Assembly (NCBI RefSeq): GCF_020379485.1
Contig: NC_063450.1
Span: forward strand, 51,731,374-51,795,373
DNA from: Brassica napus
Lineage: Eukaryota > Streptophyta > Magnoliopsida > Brassicales > Brassicaceae
Length of the DNA: 64,000 bases
Direction of reading: 5' to 3'
A program made the position numbers and the translations under genes. The first letter of the stretch is position 1. Each line of letters begins with the position of its first letter. Shown here piece by piece: positions 1-10,070 of this stretch. The notes beneath the pieces were generated by a model, which was not told the DNA's origin, did not search any database, and saw only the letters and a list, made by a program, of their open reading frames with translations.

Positions 1-95
1 AGATCAACTAGTCTCGGTCTTGATTACATCCCAGGTCATAAACAACTTGATAAACTCAAAAGTCCTTAACCGGCAAATTCACTTACTGTGCACTT

Positions 96-581
96 TTACC
101 TGCAACGCAAGTTACACAGTGAAGCTGGACTCTCTTGACGTACTCTCTTGACGTTCTCTTTCTCCATCACAAGCATGTTACCATACTCCATAAGCTTCTC
201 AAGAGTCATCTCCGGCTGCTCGAACACTGGAGGACCTTCCCTCGAGTTCACCAGCCTCTTGCTTATCTTCTCCACTCCTAGTCCCTCAACGAACTTCCTC
301 ACCTCATCATCGTACACTCTCGCCCTCAATGCACCAACAAACATAAAGGTACTAATATTTTTTTTATTACCGATGGATTGGCCAGGGAACTGGTCAACAA
401 GCGTGACAATGTCTTCATCCTTGATCTTGTCGGTCCTGAAGATACCCTTGCAAACACCGATACGGTCCTCACGGGTCGGGGCCCAGTAGAACTTCTCCAT
501 ACGTCCATCAAGGATGAGAGGAGCGTAGAGGGTGTAGAGGGTGGAGAAATCGTTACCGGTGACGATGATGGGGACACGCAA
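96..581 (-). pseudogene. Rubisco activase C-terminal fragment
   Basis: The minus-strand translation reads like the C-terminal third of plant Rubisco activase, the stromal AAA+ ATPase that removes sugar-phosphate inhibitors from Rubisco. Recognisable blocks are [68 protein letters not shown] and [14 protein letters not shown]. The AAA+ N-terminal half is absent. Near 345-372 the normal junction between exons is replaced by about 11 foreign residues that look like the remains of an intron. Around 133-160 a 13-14 bp unit (cgtcaagagagta) is tandemly repeated and the frame leaves the family sequence. It starts abruptly where the ABCB fragment begins. It is a non-functional fragment; the family assignment is strong. 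Confidence 0.85.
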
Positions 582-905
582 TCGTAGTGGCTTTCATCAT
601 ACTGTGGAGACTCGCAATCGTAGGCTTCCCATTCATCGTTCTCCTCTTGATCCCTGGATTGATGTACGGACGATCCCTCATCAGCATCACCAGGAAAATA
701 CGGGAAGAGTACAAAGAAGATGGATCTATTGCTGAGCAAGCCATCTCTTTGGTGCGAACTGTCTACGCATTCGGCAGTGAGACTAAGTTGATTGCCAAAT
801 TCTCAGCTGCACTTGAGGGCTCGATGAAGCTAGGTGTAACCGTGTAAGACAAGGATTAGCTAAAGGACTAGCCCTTGGGAGAAACAAGAATTCTTCTTGT
901 AGACG
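582..905 (+). pseudogene. ABCB-type (MDR) transporter fragment
   Basis: From about 584 the plus strand encodes a stretch typical of plant ABCB transporters of the ABCB15/18 group: [27 protein letters not shown] is the end of a membrane span, followed by a coupling region (KIREEYKEDGSIAEQAIS, VRTVYAFGSE). The frame stops at 845. A second frame continues with RQGLAKGLALG and then, within about 30 bases, something like a Walker B block (ILLVDE, 887-904), as if the sequence between the transmembrane domain and the nucleotide-binding domain had been deleted. No start, Walker A or full domain is present. It is a broken piece of a membrane ATP-driven exporter gene. The Walker B reading is less certain than the first block. 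Confidence 0.75.
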
Positions 906-1221
906 AGTGCAATGTTTAAGATAAAAGTACGAAGAGTGCAATTTTACCTAAACAGTTTACGTTATGAGACTTGATCTTTTAGTCTAATAATTTAGATAAT
1001 AAAAATTTCTTATAATGCTTAAGTCTCTGACCAAAGGGAAATAAGTAAATAATTGGTATAATTTTTAAAATTACATAAAAATACAAACAAAACCCTAAAA
1101 CAAAAATACAAACAAAACCCTAAAACAATATTACCTAAACAGTTTACGACTTTATGGCTTTCACGACCAAAGCCAAAAAGAAACAACCAGAAACTAAACC
1201 TAACGAAGAAGAGAGAAAGAG
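906..1221. other. Spacer with short direct repeats, 5' of hAT gene
   Basis: No gene seen. An 18-bp sequence (ttacctaaacagtttacg) occurs at 944-961 and again at 1131-1148. Between them a 22-bp unit containing aaaccctaaaac is repeated twice in tandem (about 1080-1126). No hAT terminal inverted repeat matching the one near 4900 was found here. Confidence 0.6.
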
Positions 1222-3840
1222 ATGACAGATGATGATTCAAGTTTCGATCCAAATTTTACGCCCTTGAATACAATGGATTTAGAGAGTCGGCGACTCATTG
1301 GAGTTCTTTTGGCAGCTGACGAGGCTGATGATGGTTCTGGTTCATCTGATGGAAAAAAAAAGAAACACAGAAGATTAAGAAGGCTTATTGAGGTTGCTGA
1401 TGATGAAGATGATAGTGATGTTGAAATCACTCCTCCACCAACCCAAGATACTACTCTGCGCAAACAATCCACCTGCGGAACCGGGCAAGCCTTGAAATCA
1501 AAAAAACCAATGATACAGTCTACTCTAGACGGTGGCATTGGATCCTCTTCTAAGGCCAGTAAAAGGAAAACCAAAACCAAATCTATTCATTTTACCATCC
1601 GTGGGGGGAGAAAGAGTTCCAGGCTGACACAAAGCAATGGTAAGAAAAAGAAGAAGATTCAAGAGGAGCAGCTTGATTCGGAAGGTGAATTTGAAGAGGA
1701 CGAGATGGAGAAGGAGATGGAGAACGAGAAGGAGGGTAGGCAATGGTCTGATGTATGGCCCCATTTTACTAAGATTCGAAATTCTAATGGTGAGGAGAAA
1801 GCTAAATGCAATTATTGTAAGCATGACTATGCATGGAGTTCCCACGGGCATGGAACAAGTGGTTTGAGAAGGCATCGTGATAGATGCAAACTCTTTCCAA
1901 GGAATCTCCGAACCAAAAAACTCGATGTTGAAGCCAAATTAGTAAGTGGCAAGTATGATCATGTTGTGTTTAAGCAGCTAGTAACCAAGACTATAATTCA
2001 GCATGACCTACCTTACTCTTATGTTGAGTATGAGCAAGTCCGAGAAACTTGGAAGCACTTGAATCCTGATGTCAAATTCATTTGTCGGAACATAGCTAAA
2101 GCAGAGGTCTATCGTTTTTATGAAAACGAGAGAGAGACATTGAAGAGGGAGTTGGCTAGTCTTCCTGGAAGAGTAAGCTTCACTTCTGATTTGTGGTCAT
2201 CATTGAAACGGGAGGGTTATATGTGTCTGACAGCACATTACATTGACCAGAATTGGAAGCTGAACAGTAAAATACTGACTTTTTGTGCTCTCCCACCGCC
2301 TCACACAGGTATGAATGTTGCTTTAAAGCTTCTTGAATCTGTGGAAGAATGGGGACTAGAGAAAAAAATGTTCTCTCTCACATTAGACAATGCTACAAGT
2401 AATGATTCGATGCAAGATATAGTGAAAACTCAGGTGCTTTTGAGCAATGATTTGTTGTGTGGAGGTGAGTTTTTTCACGTCAGATGTGCAGCTCACATAC
2501 TCAACCTCATTGTGCAAGATGGTTTGAAGGTTATTAAAGACTCTTTGCACAAAGTTAGAGAGAGTGTTAAGTATGTAACAGCGTCAGAGACGCGTGAGAT
2601 GACGTTTGCAAAATGCGTGGATGCTGCTGGTATAAAGGAGAATGCTGGTTTGATAATGGATGTGCAGACAAGATGGAACTCGACATTATATATGCTTGAA
2701 AGAGCCCTTCCGTACCGTGAATCGTTTGTTAAGTTGGAGATATATGATAGGAGAAACTATAAGTTTTTGCCTATAGCTACAGAATGGAGCAGAGCTGCGA
2801 AAATATGTGTTTTCTTGGAGCCTTTTGCTAAGATTACTAGTTTGATGTCAGGTTCGAAATACCCAACATCGAACTTGTATTTCTATCAGGTATGGAAGAT
2901 CCATAATTGGCTGTAGATAAATGAGGAAAGCGATGATGAGATTATCCGAGACATGGTGATACCGATGAAAGAGAAGTTCGATAAGTATTGGGAAGAAGTC
3001 AGTGATCTTTTTGCAATGACAGCTGTCTTTGATCCACGCCTGAAGCTTCCAGTTGTAGAATATTGTTTAGGGAGACTTGACATGAGTACACGTGATGCGA
3101 AAATGAAGAACTTGCGTCTTAAGCTGAAAACTTTGTTTGAATCATACGACAAAAAATCAAAGTCAACATCACCTTCTGCAGAGCCTCGTGAGATGGATCA
3201 ACAAAATGTTTGTGGAGGACCGAAAGGAACATTTGAGAACTATGGTGTAAGTTTCCTGTTTCATTTTTTTTTAAAATTTATTCTGAACCTGCGCTAAGAT
3301 AGATTTGAAAGTTTGGATATTCCATCAAATTGTTTTTAATTTTTTTTAAACACTACAGGATTTTTTTGCGTTTCGCAAAAGTAGTGTTGCTGCGAGTGGA
3401 AAGACAACTCTCCAAGCTTATTTGGATGAACCTGCGCTAGATATGGATAGCTTTGAAAGTTTGGATATTCTCAACTGGTGGAAAGATAATACTCACAGGT
3501 TTGGTGATTTGCCAGCAATGGCTTGTGATCTGCTTAGCATTCCGATCACAACAGTGGCTTCAGAATCCTCCTTTAGCATCGGTTCAAGAGTTCTGAACAA
3601 ATACAGGAGTCGTCTACTTCCCAAAAATGTCCAAGCTCTGATATGTAGTAGGAATTGGCTAAAAGGATTCGAAGCTTCTGAACATGGTAAATTATTCACT
3701 TTGTTATATATTTTAGGGTGCCATGTTCTTTAAATCTAATTAACTTTTATTTTTTTTTAATATTTCCAGAAGATGAAATAGTTGGTGAAGACGAGACAGT
3801 ACCGTGGTCTGATGATGAAATTGAAGAAGAAGAAACTTGA
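1222..3840 (+). pseudogene. hAT-superfamily (RICESLEEPER-like) BED zinc-finger transposase with one in-frame stop
   Basis: Three exons can be read: 1222-3246, 3359-3686 and 3770-3840, with introns gtaagt...acag and gtaaat...ccag. The N-terminus is acidic and Lys-rich. A BED zinc finger follows (WSDVWPHFTKI, then CNYCK and HGTSGLRRHRDRC, about residues 175-220). The hAT RNase H-like core follows (FTSDLWSS with the first Asp, LTLDNATSND, RCAAHILNLIVQDGL, TRWNSTLYML), and exon 2 carries the hAT dimerisation block ([14 protein letters not shown], [18 protein letters not shown] and SESSFS). The reading frame is broken only by a TAG at 2914-2916; the frame continues intact on both sides, so the break is young. 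Exon 3 is a short acidic tail ending TGA at 3838-3840. Domesticated hAT genes exist in plants, so a host role cannot be excluded, but the stop argues for a dying transposon. Confidence 0.85.
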
Positions 3841-3893
3841 TTTTTATTTTGATATGGTGTTTTTATTTTATTTATATTATGGATTTCGTGGCG

Positions 3894-3956
3894 CTCTTTT
3901 TCCCTTGTCGGGTTTTGTCCCAATGGGTTTTCTCGATAAGGTTTTTACCGAGGCCA
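3894..3956 (+). other. TE-type 3' UTR motif shared with the copia element
   Basis: Starting 54 bases after the hAT stop codon, this stretch reads ctcttttt, then gggttttgtcccaatgggtttt, then aaggtttttaccgaggcc. The same order of blocks occurs twice just before the 3' LTR of the copia element at 32097-32167 and 32286-32350. It is seen directly in the sequence; its function is unknown to me. Confidence 0.75.
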
Positions 3957-4670
3957 CATTACATTACTTGGATTTTGTTTTGGTGTTCATTTACAATACT
4001 TGGATTTGATTATTTAGATTTGCCATCGTTCACTCATATTTTAAAGAAGTTTTTTCATTAAAACTCCTTAATGTAATCAAATATGGTTTGTATGCAAAAT
4101 ACATAGATTACTACACCATTACATAAGCTTCAGCTGATCAACTTATTCTAACACATTTATATTAAAACACTGAACTGAAATTACAGTAATTACTCATGTT
4201 ATGTACTCGTGCTGTTTCTTGAAAACAAAGCTACAACGGTTTCAATCAGCTTTGTTTTAATGTTCTGTCTCTTATGTAAAACATTGATTCCATTTACTAA
4301 TATGCATTATTTTGATGTTGGTGTTTGGTATGCAATGTTCACATGAACTGACATGCAGGTTGCAAGTCGTTTCTATGATAAAGGAGGAGAATGATATGAG
4401 CATATGAAGGACACTATCATTCTGATCTATATTAACATGTTACATTGAGTTTCTATGATAATTACACAATAACTAGGTTACTAGTATATACTTGTGTTCT
4501 TACATAGATCTCTTTCTTTCTATGTTTCTATGTTACATTGAGTTTCTATGTGCGCTTTCGATATGATTCTCAATCCTTTGGCTGAGCATCATTATGTTCA
4601 ACTGATTCATAGGACATGTTGTGTTCTCATCTCTATTGGTCTCTTTTTCTTGCAGGTGCTATGCTCAGGA
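3957..4670. other. Intergenic stretch, no gene seen
   Basis: AT-rich DNA without a coding signal. A short sequence, atgttacattgagtttctatg, is repeated at about 4436-4456 and 4530-4550. Confidence 0.5.
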
Positions 4671-4916
4671 TAGAGATCGCGGGACAGGAAAGGCGGGTCA
4701 GTACATCCCAATTGCCATCAGTAGCGCATGTGTTGATGAAGATCGGAGTCCCGCGGGCCTGTACCGCCAAGGCTTATGCAAGTCGCGGGTCGGGATTGGG
4801 CAGCTCTTCTAGGAACCGCATCCCGCGCGGGCCTGTACTGCGAAGACCCGCATTGACCGTGTACCGCGGCGGGGCGGGACAAGGCGGGTCGGTATAACCC
4901 AATTGCCATCTCTAGT
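4671..4916. repeat. GC-rich repeat block ending like a hAT terminus
   Basis: A sharply GC-rich island in AT-rich DNA. It contains two direct copies of a ~45-bp unit (about 4678-4725 and 4873-4915), each running gcgggacaggaaaggcgggt-like sequence into cccaattgccatc. It also has repeated gcgggcctgtac and cccgcg motifs. The end, ttgccatctcta, reads in reverse as tagagatggcaa, which resembles plant hAT terminal inverted repeats with GCGGG subterminal repeats. It lies downstream of the transposase at 1222-3840, but no matching left end was found, so linkage to that gene is an inference. Confidence 0.5.
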
Positions 4917-5570
4917 TTTATGGTGTCAATTGTCAAACCACAGAGAAAAGAAAATTAATACAAAGTAATTTATATGAATCAAACTGGAATAAACTTGTTT
5001 TTTTTTTGTTGTAAATAAAATCTTGAATTGTAGAGATAGTAAACGACGCACGCTTCAAGATTTTTAAGGGGTTTTCCCACAGTTATGGAGTTAATTTGAA
5101 AAGATAGATGATAAAGAGAGATGAAAGCTCAAACAACAAAGAGGGTAAATTGTAAAGCGACCTTTTAAGGAGGAGACATATAAAGACATGAACTGGGATC
5201 AGACACAAACAGTCGTTATAGACATTGACTCTCTCTTGTCCTTTTCTTTCTCACTTTTTGTCTTCACAAATAACATATTATTATTTAAAATCATTTATCC
5301 TATTTGTGGATTGCATATCCTGTCAATGATGAAGAATTATAAAATTTATACTTCCGTAGATTTTAGTATTAATAATCAGAAATAAACAAAAAGCTTGGTC
5401 AGTTGCAAAAACTAGAAGTGTTCGCAACCATCTCTTTATTTTTGGTGTCTGGTCATATAGGACGAGCTCGTCCAAGACTTTTGTGGTGATCGAAGAAGCT
5501 ATGCTCTCTTTTTCTATACGTTTTTGACTGTTCCATCGTTTAATCTGATATCTAAACTATAAAAAAAAAG
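4917..5570. other. Intergenic stretch, no gene seen
   Basis: AT-rich sequence with poly-T and poly-A runs and only short, featureless reading frames. Confidence 0.5.
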
Positions 5571-5955
5571 TACAAATTTGAAATATCCCTTAGTTTTCTT
5601 TAATAATTACAACTTTATGGCACTAACAAAATAAACCATAGTTTTATAAAAAATTATCTTGGTTTCCGATTAAAATGAACTGCCATATTAATTATTTTAC
5701 ATATCTACACCTAAAATTTAGCGTTGATATGCTATGCTTTTAACATGTAAACTAATAAAACAAGAGTACAAATTTGAAATACCCCTTAGTTTTCTTTAAT
5801 AATTACAACCTTATGCCACTAACAAAATAAACCATAGTTTTATAAAAAAAATATCTTGGTTTTCGATTAAAATGAACTGTCATATTAATTACTTTACATA
5901 TCTACACCTAAAATTTAGCATTTATCTTCCGTGTGATATGCTCTGCTTTTAACAT
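5571..5955. repeat. Direct tandem duplication, period about 196 bp
   Basis: The sequence beginning tacaaatttgaaatatccc at 5571 recurs at 5767. The two copies share long blocks (ttagttttctttaataatta, aataaaccatagttttataa, atctacacctaaaatttag) with scattered substitutions and a small indel near the end. Neither copy is coding. Confidence 0.8.
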
Positions 5956-6355
5956 TCCTTCTTCATAAAATTTTACAACGGGGGTGATTGGTAGGTGCTG
6001 CTATCCACAACCCTATTTATTTTTACAGCACCGGATTCAGAGAAATCAAGTTTTAATTTTTTTTTTGAAACCACAGCTCTTGAAATAACCTACAGTTGTA
6101 TAAGTTCTCTGCATAGCCAAATATCCAAAGCAATTTTTTAGTGTTTTTCATAAAATTCTATAGCAATAAAATTTAAAGCCACAGCAAAAAGTTTACAGAT
6201 TTTTTTTACGGCAAAAATTTTAAGCTACAACCATTACTAATCGGACCCAACATATCTTTCCGAACTTTAGAAAAGAATATACCAAATATAAAATCCCTAC
6301 AATCAATGAAAACTTTAATTATTAAACACGAAATTGATTAGCTCACTAATATGAA

Positions 6356-7310
6356 ATGAACAATACTTAGGTTCACTCCTGTGGTGAATGGTTAAATTCA
6401 CCACACTTTTCATAGCCAATCAAAATACCACGTAGGAGTAGTTAAAAAAAGACAATAAAAATATAAAAAAAATAGCTGAAAAAAAACAACACCGACGTCA
6501 ATTAACGCCGTCTAAAAAACCATAAATCATAAATCTGAAACACTAAACCATATATCCCAATCCTAAAATCTAAACCCTAAATCTTAAACCTTAAACCCAA
6601 ACTCTAAACAATAAACCTTAAATCCTAAAATCTAAACCCTAAACCCAAAACTCTAAATCATAAACCCTAAAATCTAAACCCTAAATCCTAAATCCTAAAC
6701 CCTAAACTCAAATCTTAAACTCTAAACCCAAAACTTCAAATCCTAAACTCTAAACTCTGAATCCTAAAACCTAAACCCAAACCTCTAAACCGTAAACCCA
6801 TCTGCTAGTTAATAAGATTAAGGTTTACGGTTTAGAGGTTTGGGTTTAAGATCTAAAGTTTTGGGTTTAGGGTTTAAGGTTTATAATTTAGGGTTTGGGT
6901 TTAAGATTTAAAGTTTTGAGTTTAGGGTTTAGGATTTAGGGTTTAGATTTTAAGATTTAGAGTTTAGGGTTTAGAGTTTTGGGTTTAGGCTTTAGGGTTT
7001 AGATTTTAGGATTTAAGGTTTATTGTGTAGAGTTTGAGTTTAGGGTTTAAGATTTAGGGATTAGATTTTAGGATTAGGGTTTATGGTTTAGTGTTTTAGA
7101 TTTAGGGTTTATGGTTTTAGAGTTTAGGTTTTTAGAATTTAGAATTTTGCAGATGACGCTAATTAATATCAGTGTTGTTTTTTTTTCCAGCTATTTATTT
7201 ATTTATTTTTATTGTCTTTTTAAACTATTTCTACAAGGTATTTTGGTTAGTTATGAAGAGTGTGGTGAATTTAACCATTCACCATAGGGGTGAACCTAAG
7301 TATTGTTCAT
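6356..7310. repeat. ~955-bp foldback element with telomere-like arms
   Basis: The left end reads atgaacaatacttaggttca and is mirrored at the right end (tgaacctaagtattgttcat). The match continues inward through gtggtgaatggttaaattca / tgaatttaaccattcaccat and on through most of both arms. The left arm then consists of degenerate aaaccctaaa units and the right arm of tttagggttt units. They meet in a hairpin whose stem is cctctaaaccgtaaaccc (left) and ggtttacggtttagagg (right), with a loop of about 20 bases at 6800-6820. No coding frame. It is a foldback or MITE-type element; the superfamily was not determined because the flanks are themselves part of the palindrome. Confidence 0.85.
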
Positions 7311-7377
7311 ATGAAATCGCCATACATCTCTTGCGTTTTATTTATATACATCTCTTACGTTTTATTTTGGACAAAAA

Positions 7378-7690
7378 TTAGGTTCACCCAACCTTTAAAT
7401 TCACCACTCCTCTTATAACCAATTAAATTGCCACCTAGATAAATAATAAAAAATATTAAATTTTATTTAAAAAATTTAAAATAGTTGTAAAAAAGAATGA
7501 TGCCTAACAAAACTCTAAATTCTAAACTCTAAACCCTAAATCTTAATCTAACCCCTAAATACTAAACCCAAACCCTATACCCTAAACTCAAATAGTAAAC
7601 CAAAATAGTAAACTCTAAACCCAAACCTTATACGATAAACCCAAATTCTAAACTCTAAACCCAAACTGTAAACCCAAATCTTGGACCCTA
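7378..7690. repeat. Second, truncated copy of the foldback family (left half)
   Basis: It starts with ttaggttcaccc and attcaccac, as the left arm of the element at 6356 does. It then passes through a block similar to the subterminal part of that arm and into degenerate aaaccctaaa units. No mirrored right arm follows, so this is a half element. Confidence 0.65.
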
Positions 7691-8205
7691 ATGTTCTCGG
7701 ATTGAAACTGATTAATCCACTCATTCTGATGGAGAGGTTTGTATTGAATATATAAGTGTTTATGGTAGTATTAACTCTCAAAATTTCTTTGAAGGTTTTT
7801 TTCTTAAAAAAAATATTCTTTGAAGATTTTTAATCCTATTTTCCAAGTGCAAGGAAGAAGATGCCTACTTGAAATACATAAAATCTAAATCTAAGAAGTT
7901 GTTCACGAAGACAATAAAGTTGGAAAATACCAAGGTTGATCAGTTCCTGTATGTTTATTTTTATATTTTGGGTTTTATCAGTTATAAAATTCTTTCTTCA
8001 TTTTTAATATAACAACATCATTTCTCTAAAATCAAATTTATACTTATTATATATATTTCAAATCTAAATAGCCATTTTTAATTTACTAAAGCTATCAAGT
8101 ATACTTAAATCTCAAATTTTTTGCATCTTAGTAGAATAGATATCTTAAAAGAAATTGAATACCAATCTCATAGAAAAAGGTTAACAAATATAAAATCAAA
8201 CAAAT
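7691..8205. other. Intergenic stretch, no gene seen
   Basis: AT-rich sequence without a recognisable gene, RNA or repeat. Confidence 0.45.
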
Positions 8206-8410
8206 GTATGCATCGACAACACGAGATGATCAAGAAGAATCAAGTTGAGTGCATTCTCAAAAGTTAGTCATATATAATAGTAGAGAAAACACCCGCAAAC
8301 CCGTTATAAATTATAAAGTTTAGCGACTAATTTTTTTTAAAAGTATATAAATCTAATAACAGAACATATGCATCGACTACACAAACAAGAACATTCAAGT
8401 CGACTACATT
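8206..8410. repeat. Diverged tandem duplication containing a hAT empty site
   Basis: The block atgcatcgacaacacgagat...gagtgcattctcaaaagttag (8206-8265) recurs in diverged form as atgcatcgactacacaaaca... from about 8367. The second copy is interrupted by the element at 8411-9260 and resumes as ccattctcaaat after it. Confidence 0.6.
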
Positions 8411-9260
8411 TAGGCCTGGGAATTTAATTCAAAGCCTGCGGGGCCGCCCCATTTGACCCGCCGCGGGACAGGTGCGAGTCGAGCGTTTTGAAAAAATCAA
8501 GTCACGGGTGCGGGTGCGGGTTAAGTAGGGGTTATTGGTTGTTGTATTTTAATTGATTTGAAAATCCGAATTAAATCTAGTGTTATTGGTTCTATGATTT
8601 TCAAATCTGTATTAAAATCATGTGTTATTGGTTTAATGATTCATAAATTCTGTATCAAATCAAGTGTTATTCAATCGTACGGATTTACTAATATATTTGA
8701 TTTTATAATGGATTTGAATGACTTTGTTTGGATTTTTTAGTTAAAAATACAAAAACTCAAATCCGAGGGAAAACCTCCGGATTTGCATATTTTACTTGGA
8801 TTTATAAATACTATATGGATTTATAAATCAATCAAAATATATAAACCAATAACACCTCCTAAGACTATTTTTTGCGGGGCGGGTACGGGTTGGTGGATTT
8901 TGATTTGCGGATACCCGCCAACCCGCAAAATAAAATAAAAATAATTTTTTTTTTGAAAAATTCGATTCTTTTTAGAAAAATAATTAATTTTTTAAAAAAA
9001 TAATTAAATTTTTAAAAATTAATATAAAAAATTACTTATAAATATATTATTTTATAGAAAAACTAATTAAATAATTATTTTTTTAATTAAAAATATATCC
9101 CACGGGTCCCGCGGGTTACCCGCAAAATAAAGCGGGACGGGTGCGGGTATTAGTTTATTTCTTTGCGGGTTGAGCGGGTCAAAATTTTAACTAAAAAAAA
9201 AGAAACGATCCGCGGGTTGGCGGGTCGTGTGGGGCGGGTTGACCCGCGAACCCAGGCCTA
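8411..9260. mobile_element. Non-autonomous hAT-type element
   Basis: Terminal inverted repeats taggcctggg and cccaggccta bound the element. The flanking octamers actacatt (left) and agtccatt (right) agree at 6 of 8 positions, as an aged 8-bp target duplication would. The subterminal regions are full of gcgggt / acccgc motifs, a habit of many plant hAT elements. No transposase frame is present. A Tourist-like MITE is nested at 8525-8859. Confidence 0.75.
8525..8859. mobile_element. Tourist-like (PIF/Harbinger) MITE nested in the hAT element
   Basis: The ends are gtaggggttattggtt and aaccaataacacctcc, inverted copies of each other with few mismatches. They are flanked on both sides by TAA (8522-8524 and 8860-8862), the 3-bp target duplication typical of PIF/Harbinger elements. 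The motif gtgttattggtt recurs inside the element (about 8580-8670). It is non-coding; the small frame at 8558-8740 is a by-product. Confidence 0.75.
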
Positions 9261-9416
9261 AGTCCATTCTCAAATATCAGTTACATGTAATTTTTGGAAA
9301 ATATTTGCATAGGCGCTCGTATTAAACACATTACTTTGTTATATATCTTTTTTGAACAACTCTTTGTTATATATCAATATCATTTAACTATTTTATTTAT
9401 ATACAAAGATGATATT

Positions 9417-9441
9417 CGCGCGGGTGCGCGGATCCGATTAG
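9417..9441 (+). mobile_element. Orphan Helitron-like 3' terminus
   Basis: A GC hairpin (cgcgc...gcgcg) is followed by gatccga and TTAGT. Helitron 3' ends consist of such a hairpin, a short spacer and CTRR before a T. Here the last tetranucleotide would be TTAG, one base off. No matching 5' end was located. Confidence 0.4.
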
Positions 9442-10070
9442 TCTTCTATTTATAATCAAGTACGTTTTGTCACTATTTTATTTAATGAGTCAGATCTGAT
9501 TTTTGTAGTTCTTAGTGGGCTTGTGATGAGCCTCTTCCAACTCTACTGTAAATAGATAAATATATTCCAATATAACCTGATCCTTTTGAAAATATCAGTT
9601 TTTGTCACTAAGCCCGTTTAGTTAAGACTTTTAGTATGACTTGTAACGGCCCAATTGTTCTGGGCCTGGACGTATAAACATGCCATCTCTGGATCTACAT
9701 GAAAAGATTGTTCTAAGATTTGTCGCTACTGAGAGTCAAGAGACCTGGCTTTTTTAGAACAGCTCTGGCTCAACTTCTTCAGCCAACTTGTTATCGTCAT
9801 GCATCATTTCACATTTACACCGTATATAGATTATATATTTCTGCTGTAATTATTATACAACTTCAACTATCCTTGCTAAAACCCAAATAACTCACACCAT
9901 ATTCGGTACAAAATCTACCCTATACGACACATGTTGACCAGAAGATGGAGCTCTTAGTTATTTATTTTAATCGTAATAAATAGCGTATCCCTGATTTTTT
10001 AAATAAATTCGCTATCAGCAAACCATATAATAAAATAAAAATTACATTAAAACCTAGTTTCGATCAAAAC
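9442..10070. other. Upstream region of the helicase gene, no gene seen
   Basis: No coding signal. AT-rich DNA leads into the CT-rich 5' leader of the helicase gene. A TATA box could not be assigned. Confidence 0.45.

Noticed and set aside
148..489. Plus-strand frame of 113 codons opposite the RCA fragment
   Set aside because: It is the antisense shadow of the Rubisco activase fragment.
4616..4936. Arg/Gly-rich proteins encoded in the GC island
   Set aside because: Open frames in several registers on both strands follow from GC-rich repeats; no conserved protein is recognisable.
6540..7140. Interstitial telomere from a chromosome fusion
   Set aside because: The units are degenerate, arranged as a hairpin with specific non-telomeric ends, and occur as a partial second copy nearby; a repeat element explains this better.
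8558..8740. 60-codon frame with SSVIGSMI repeats
   Set aside because: It is produced by the internal gtgttattggtt repeats of the Tourist-like MITE.
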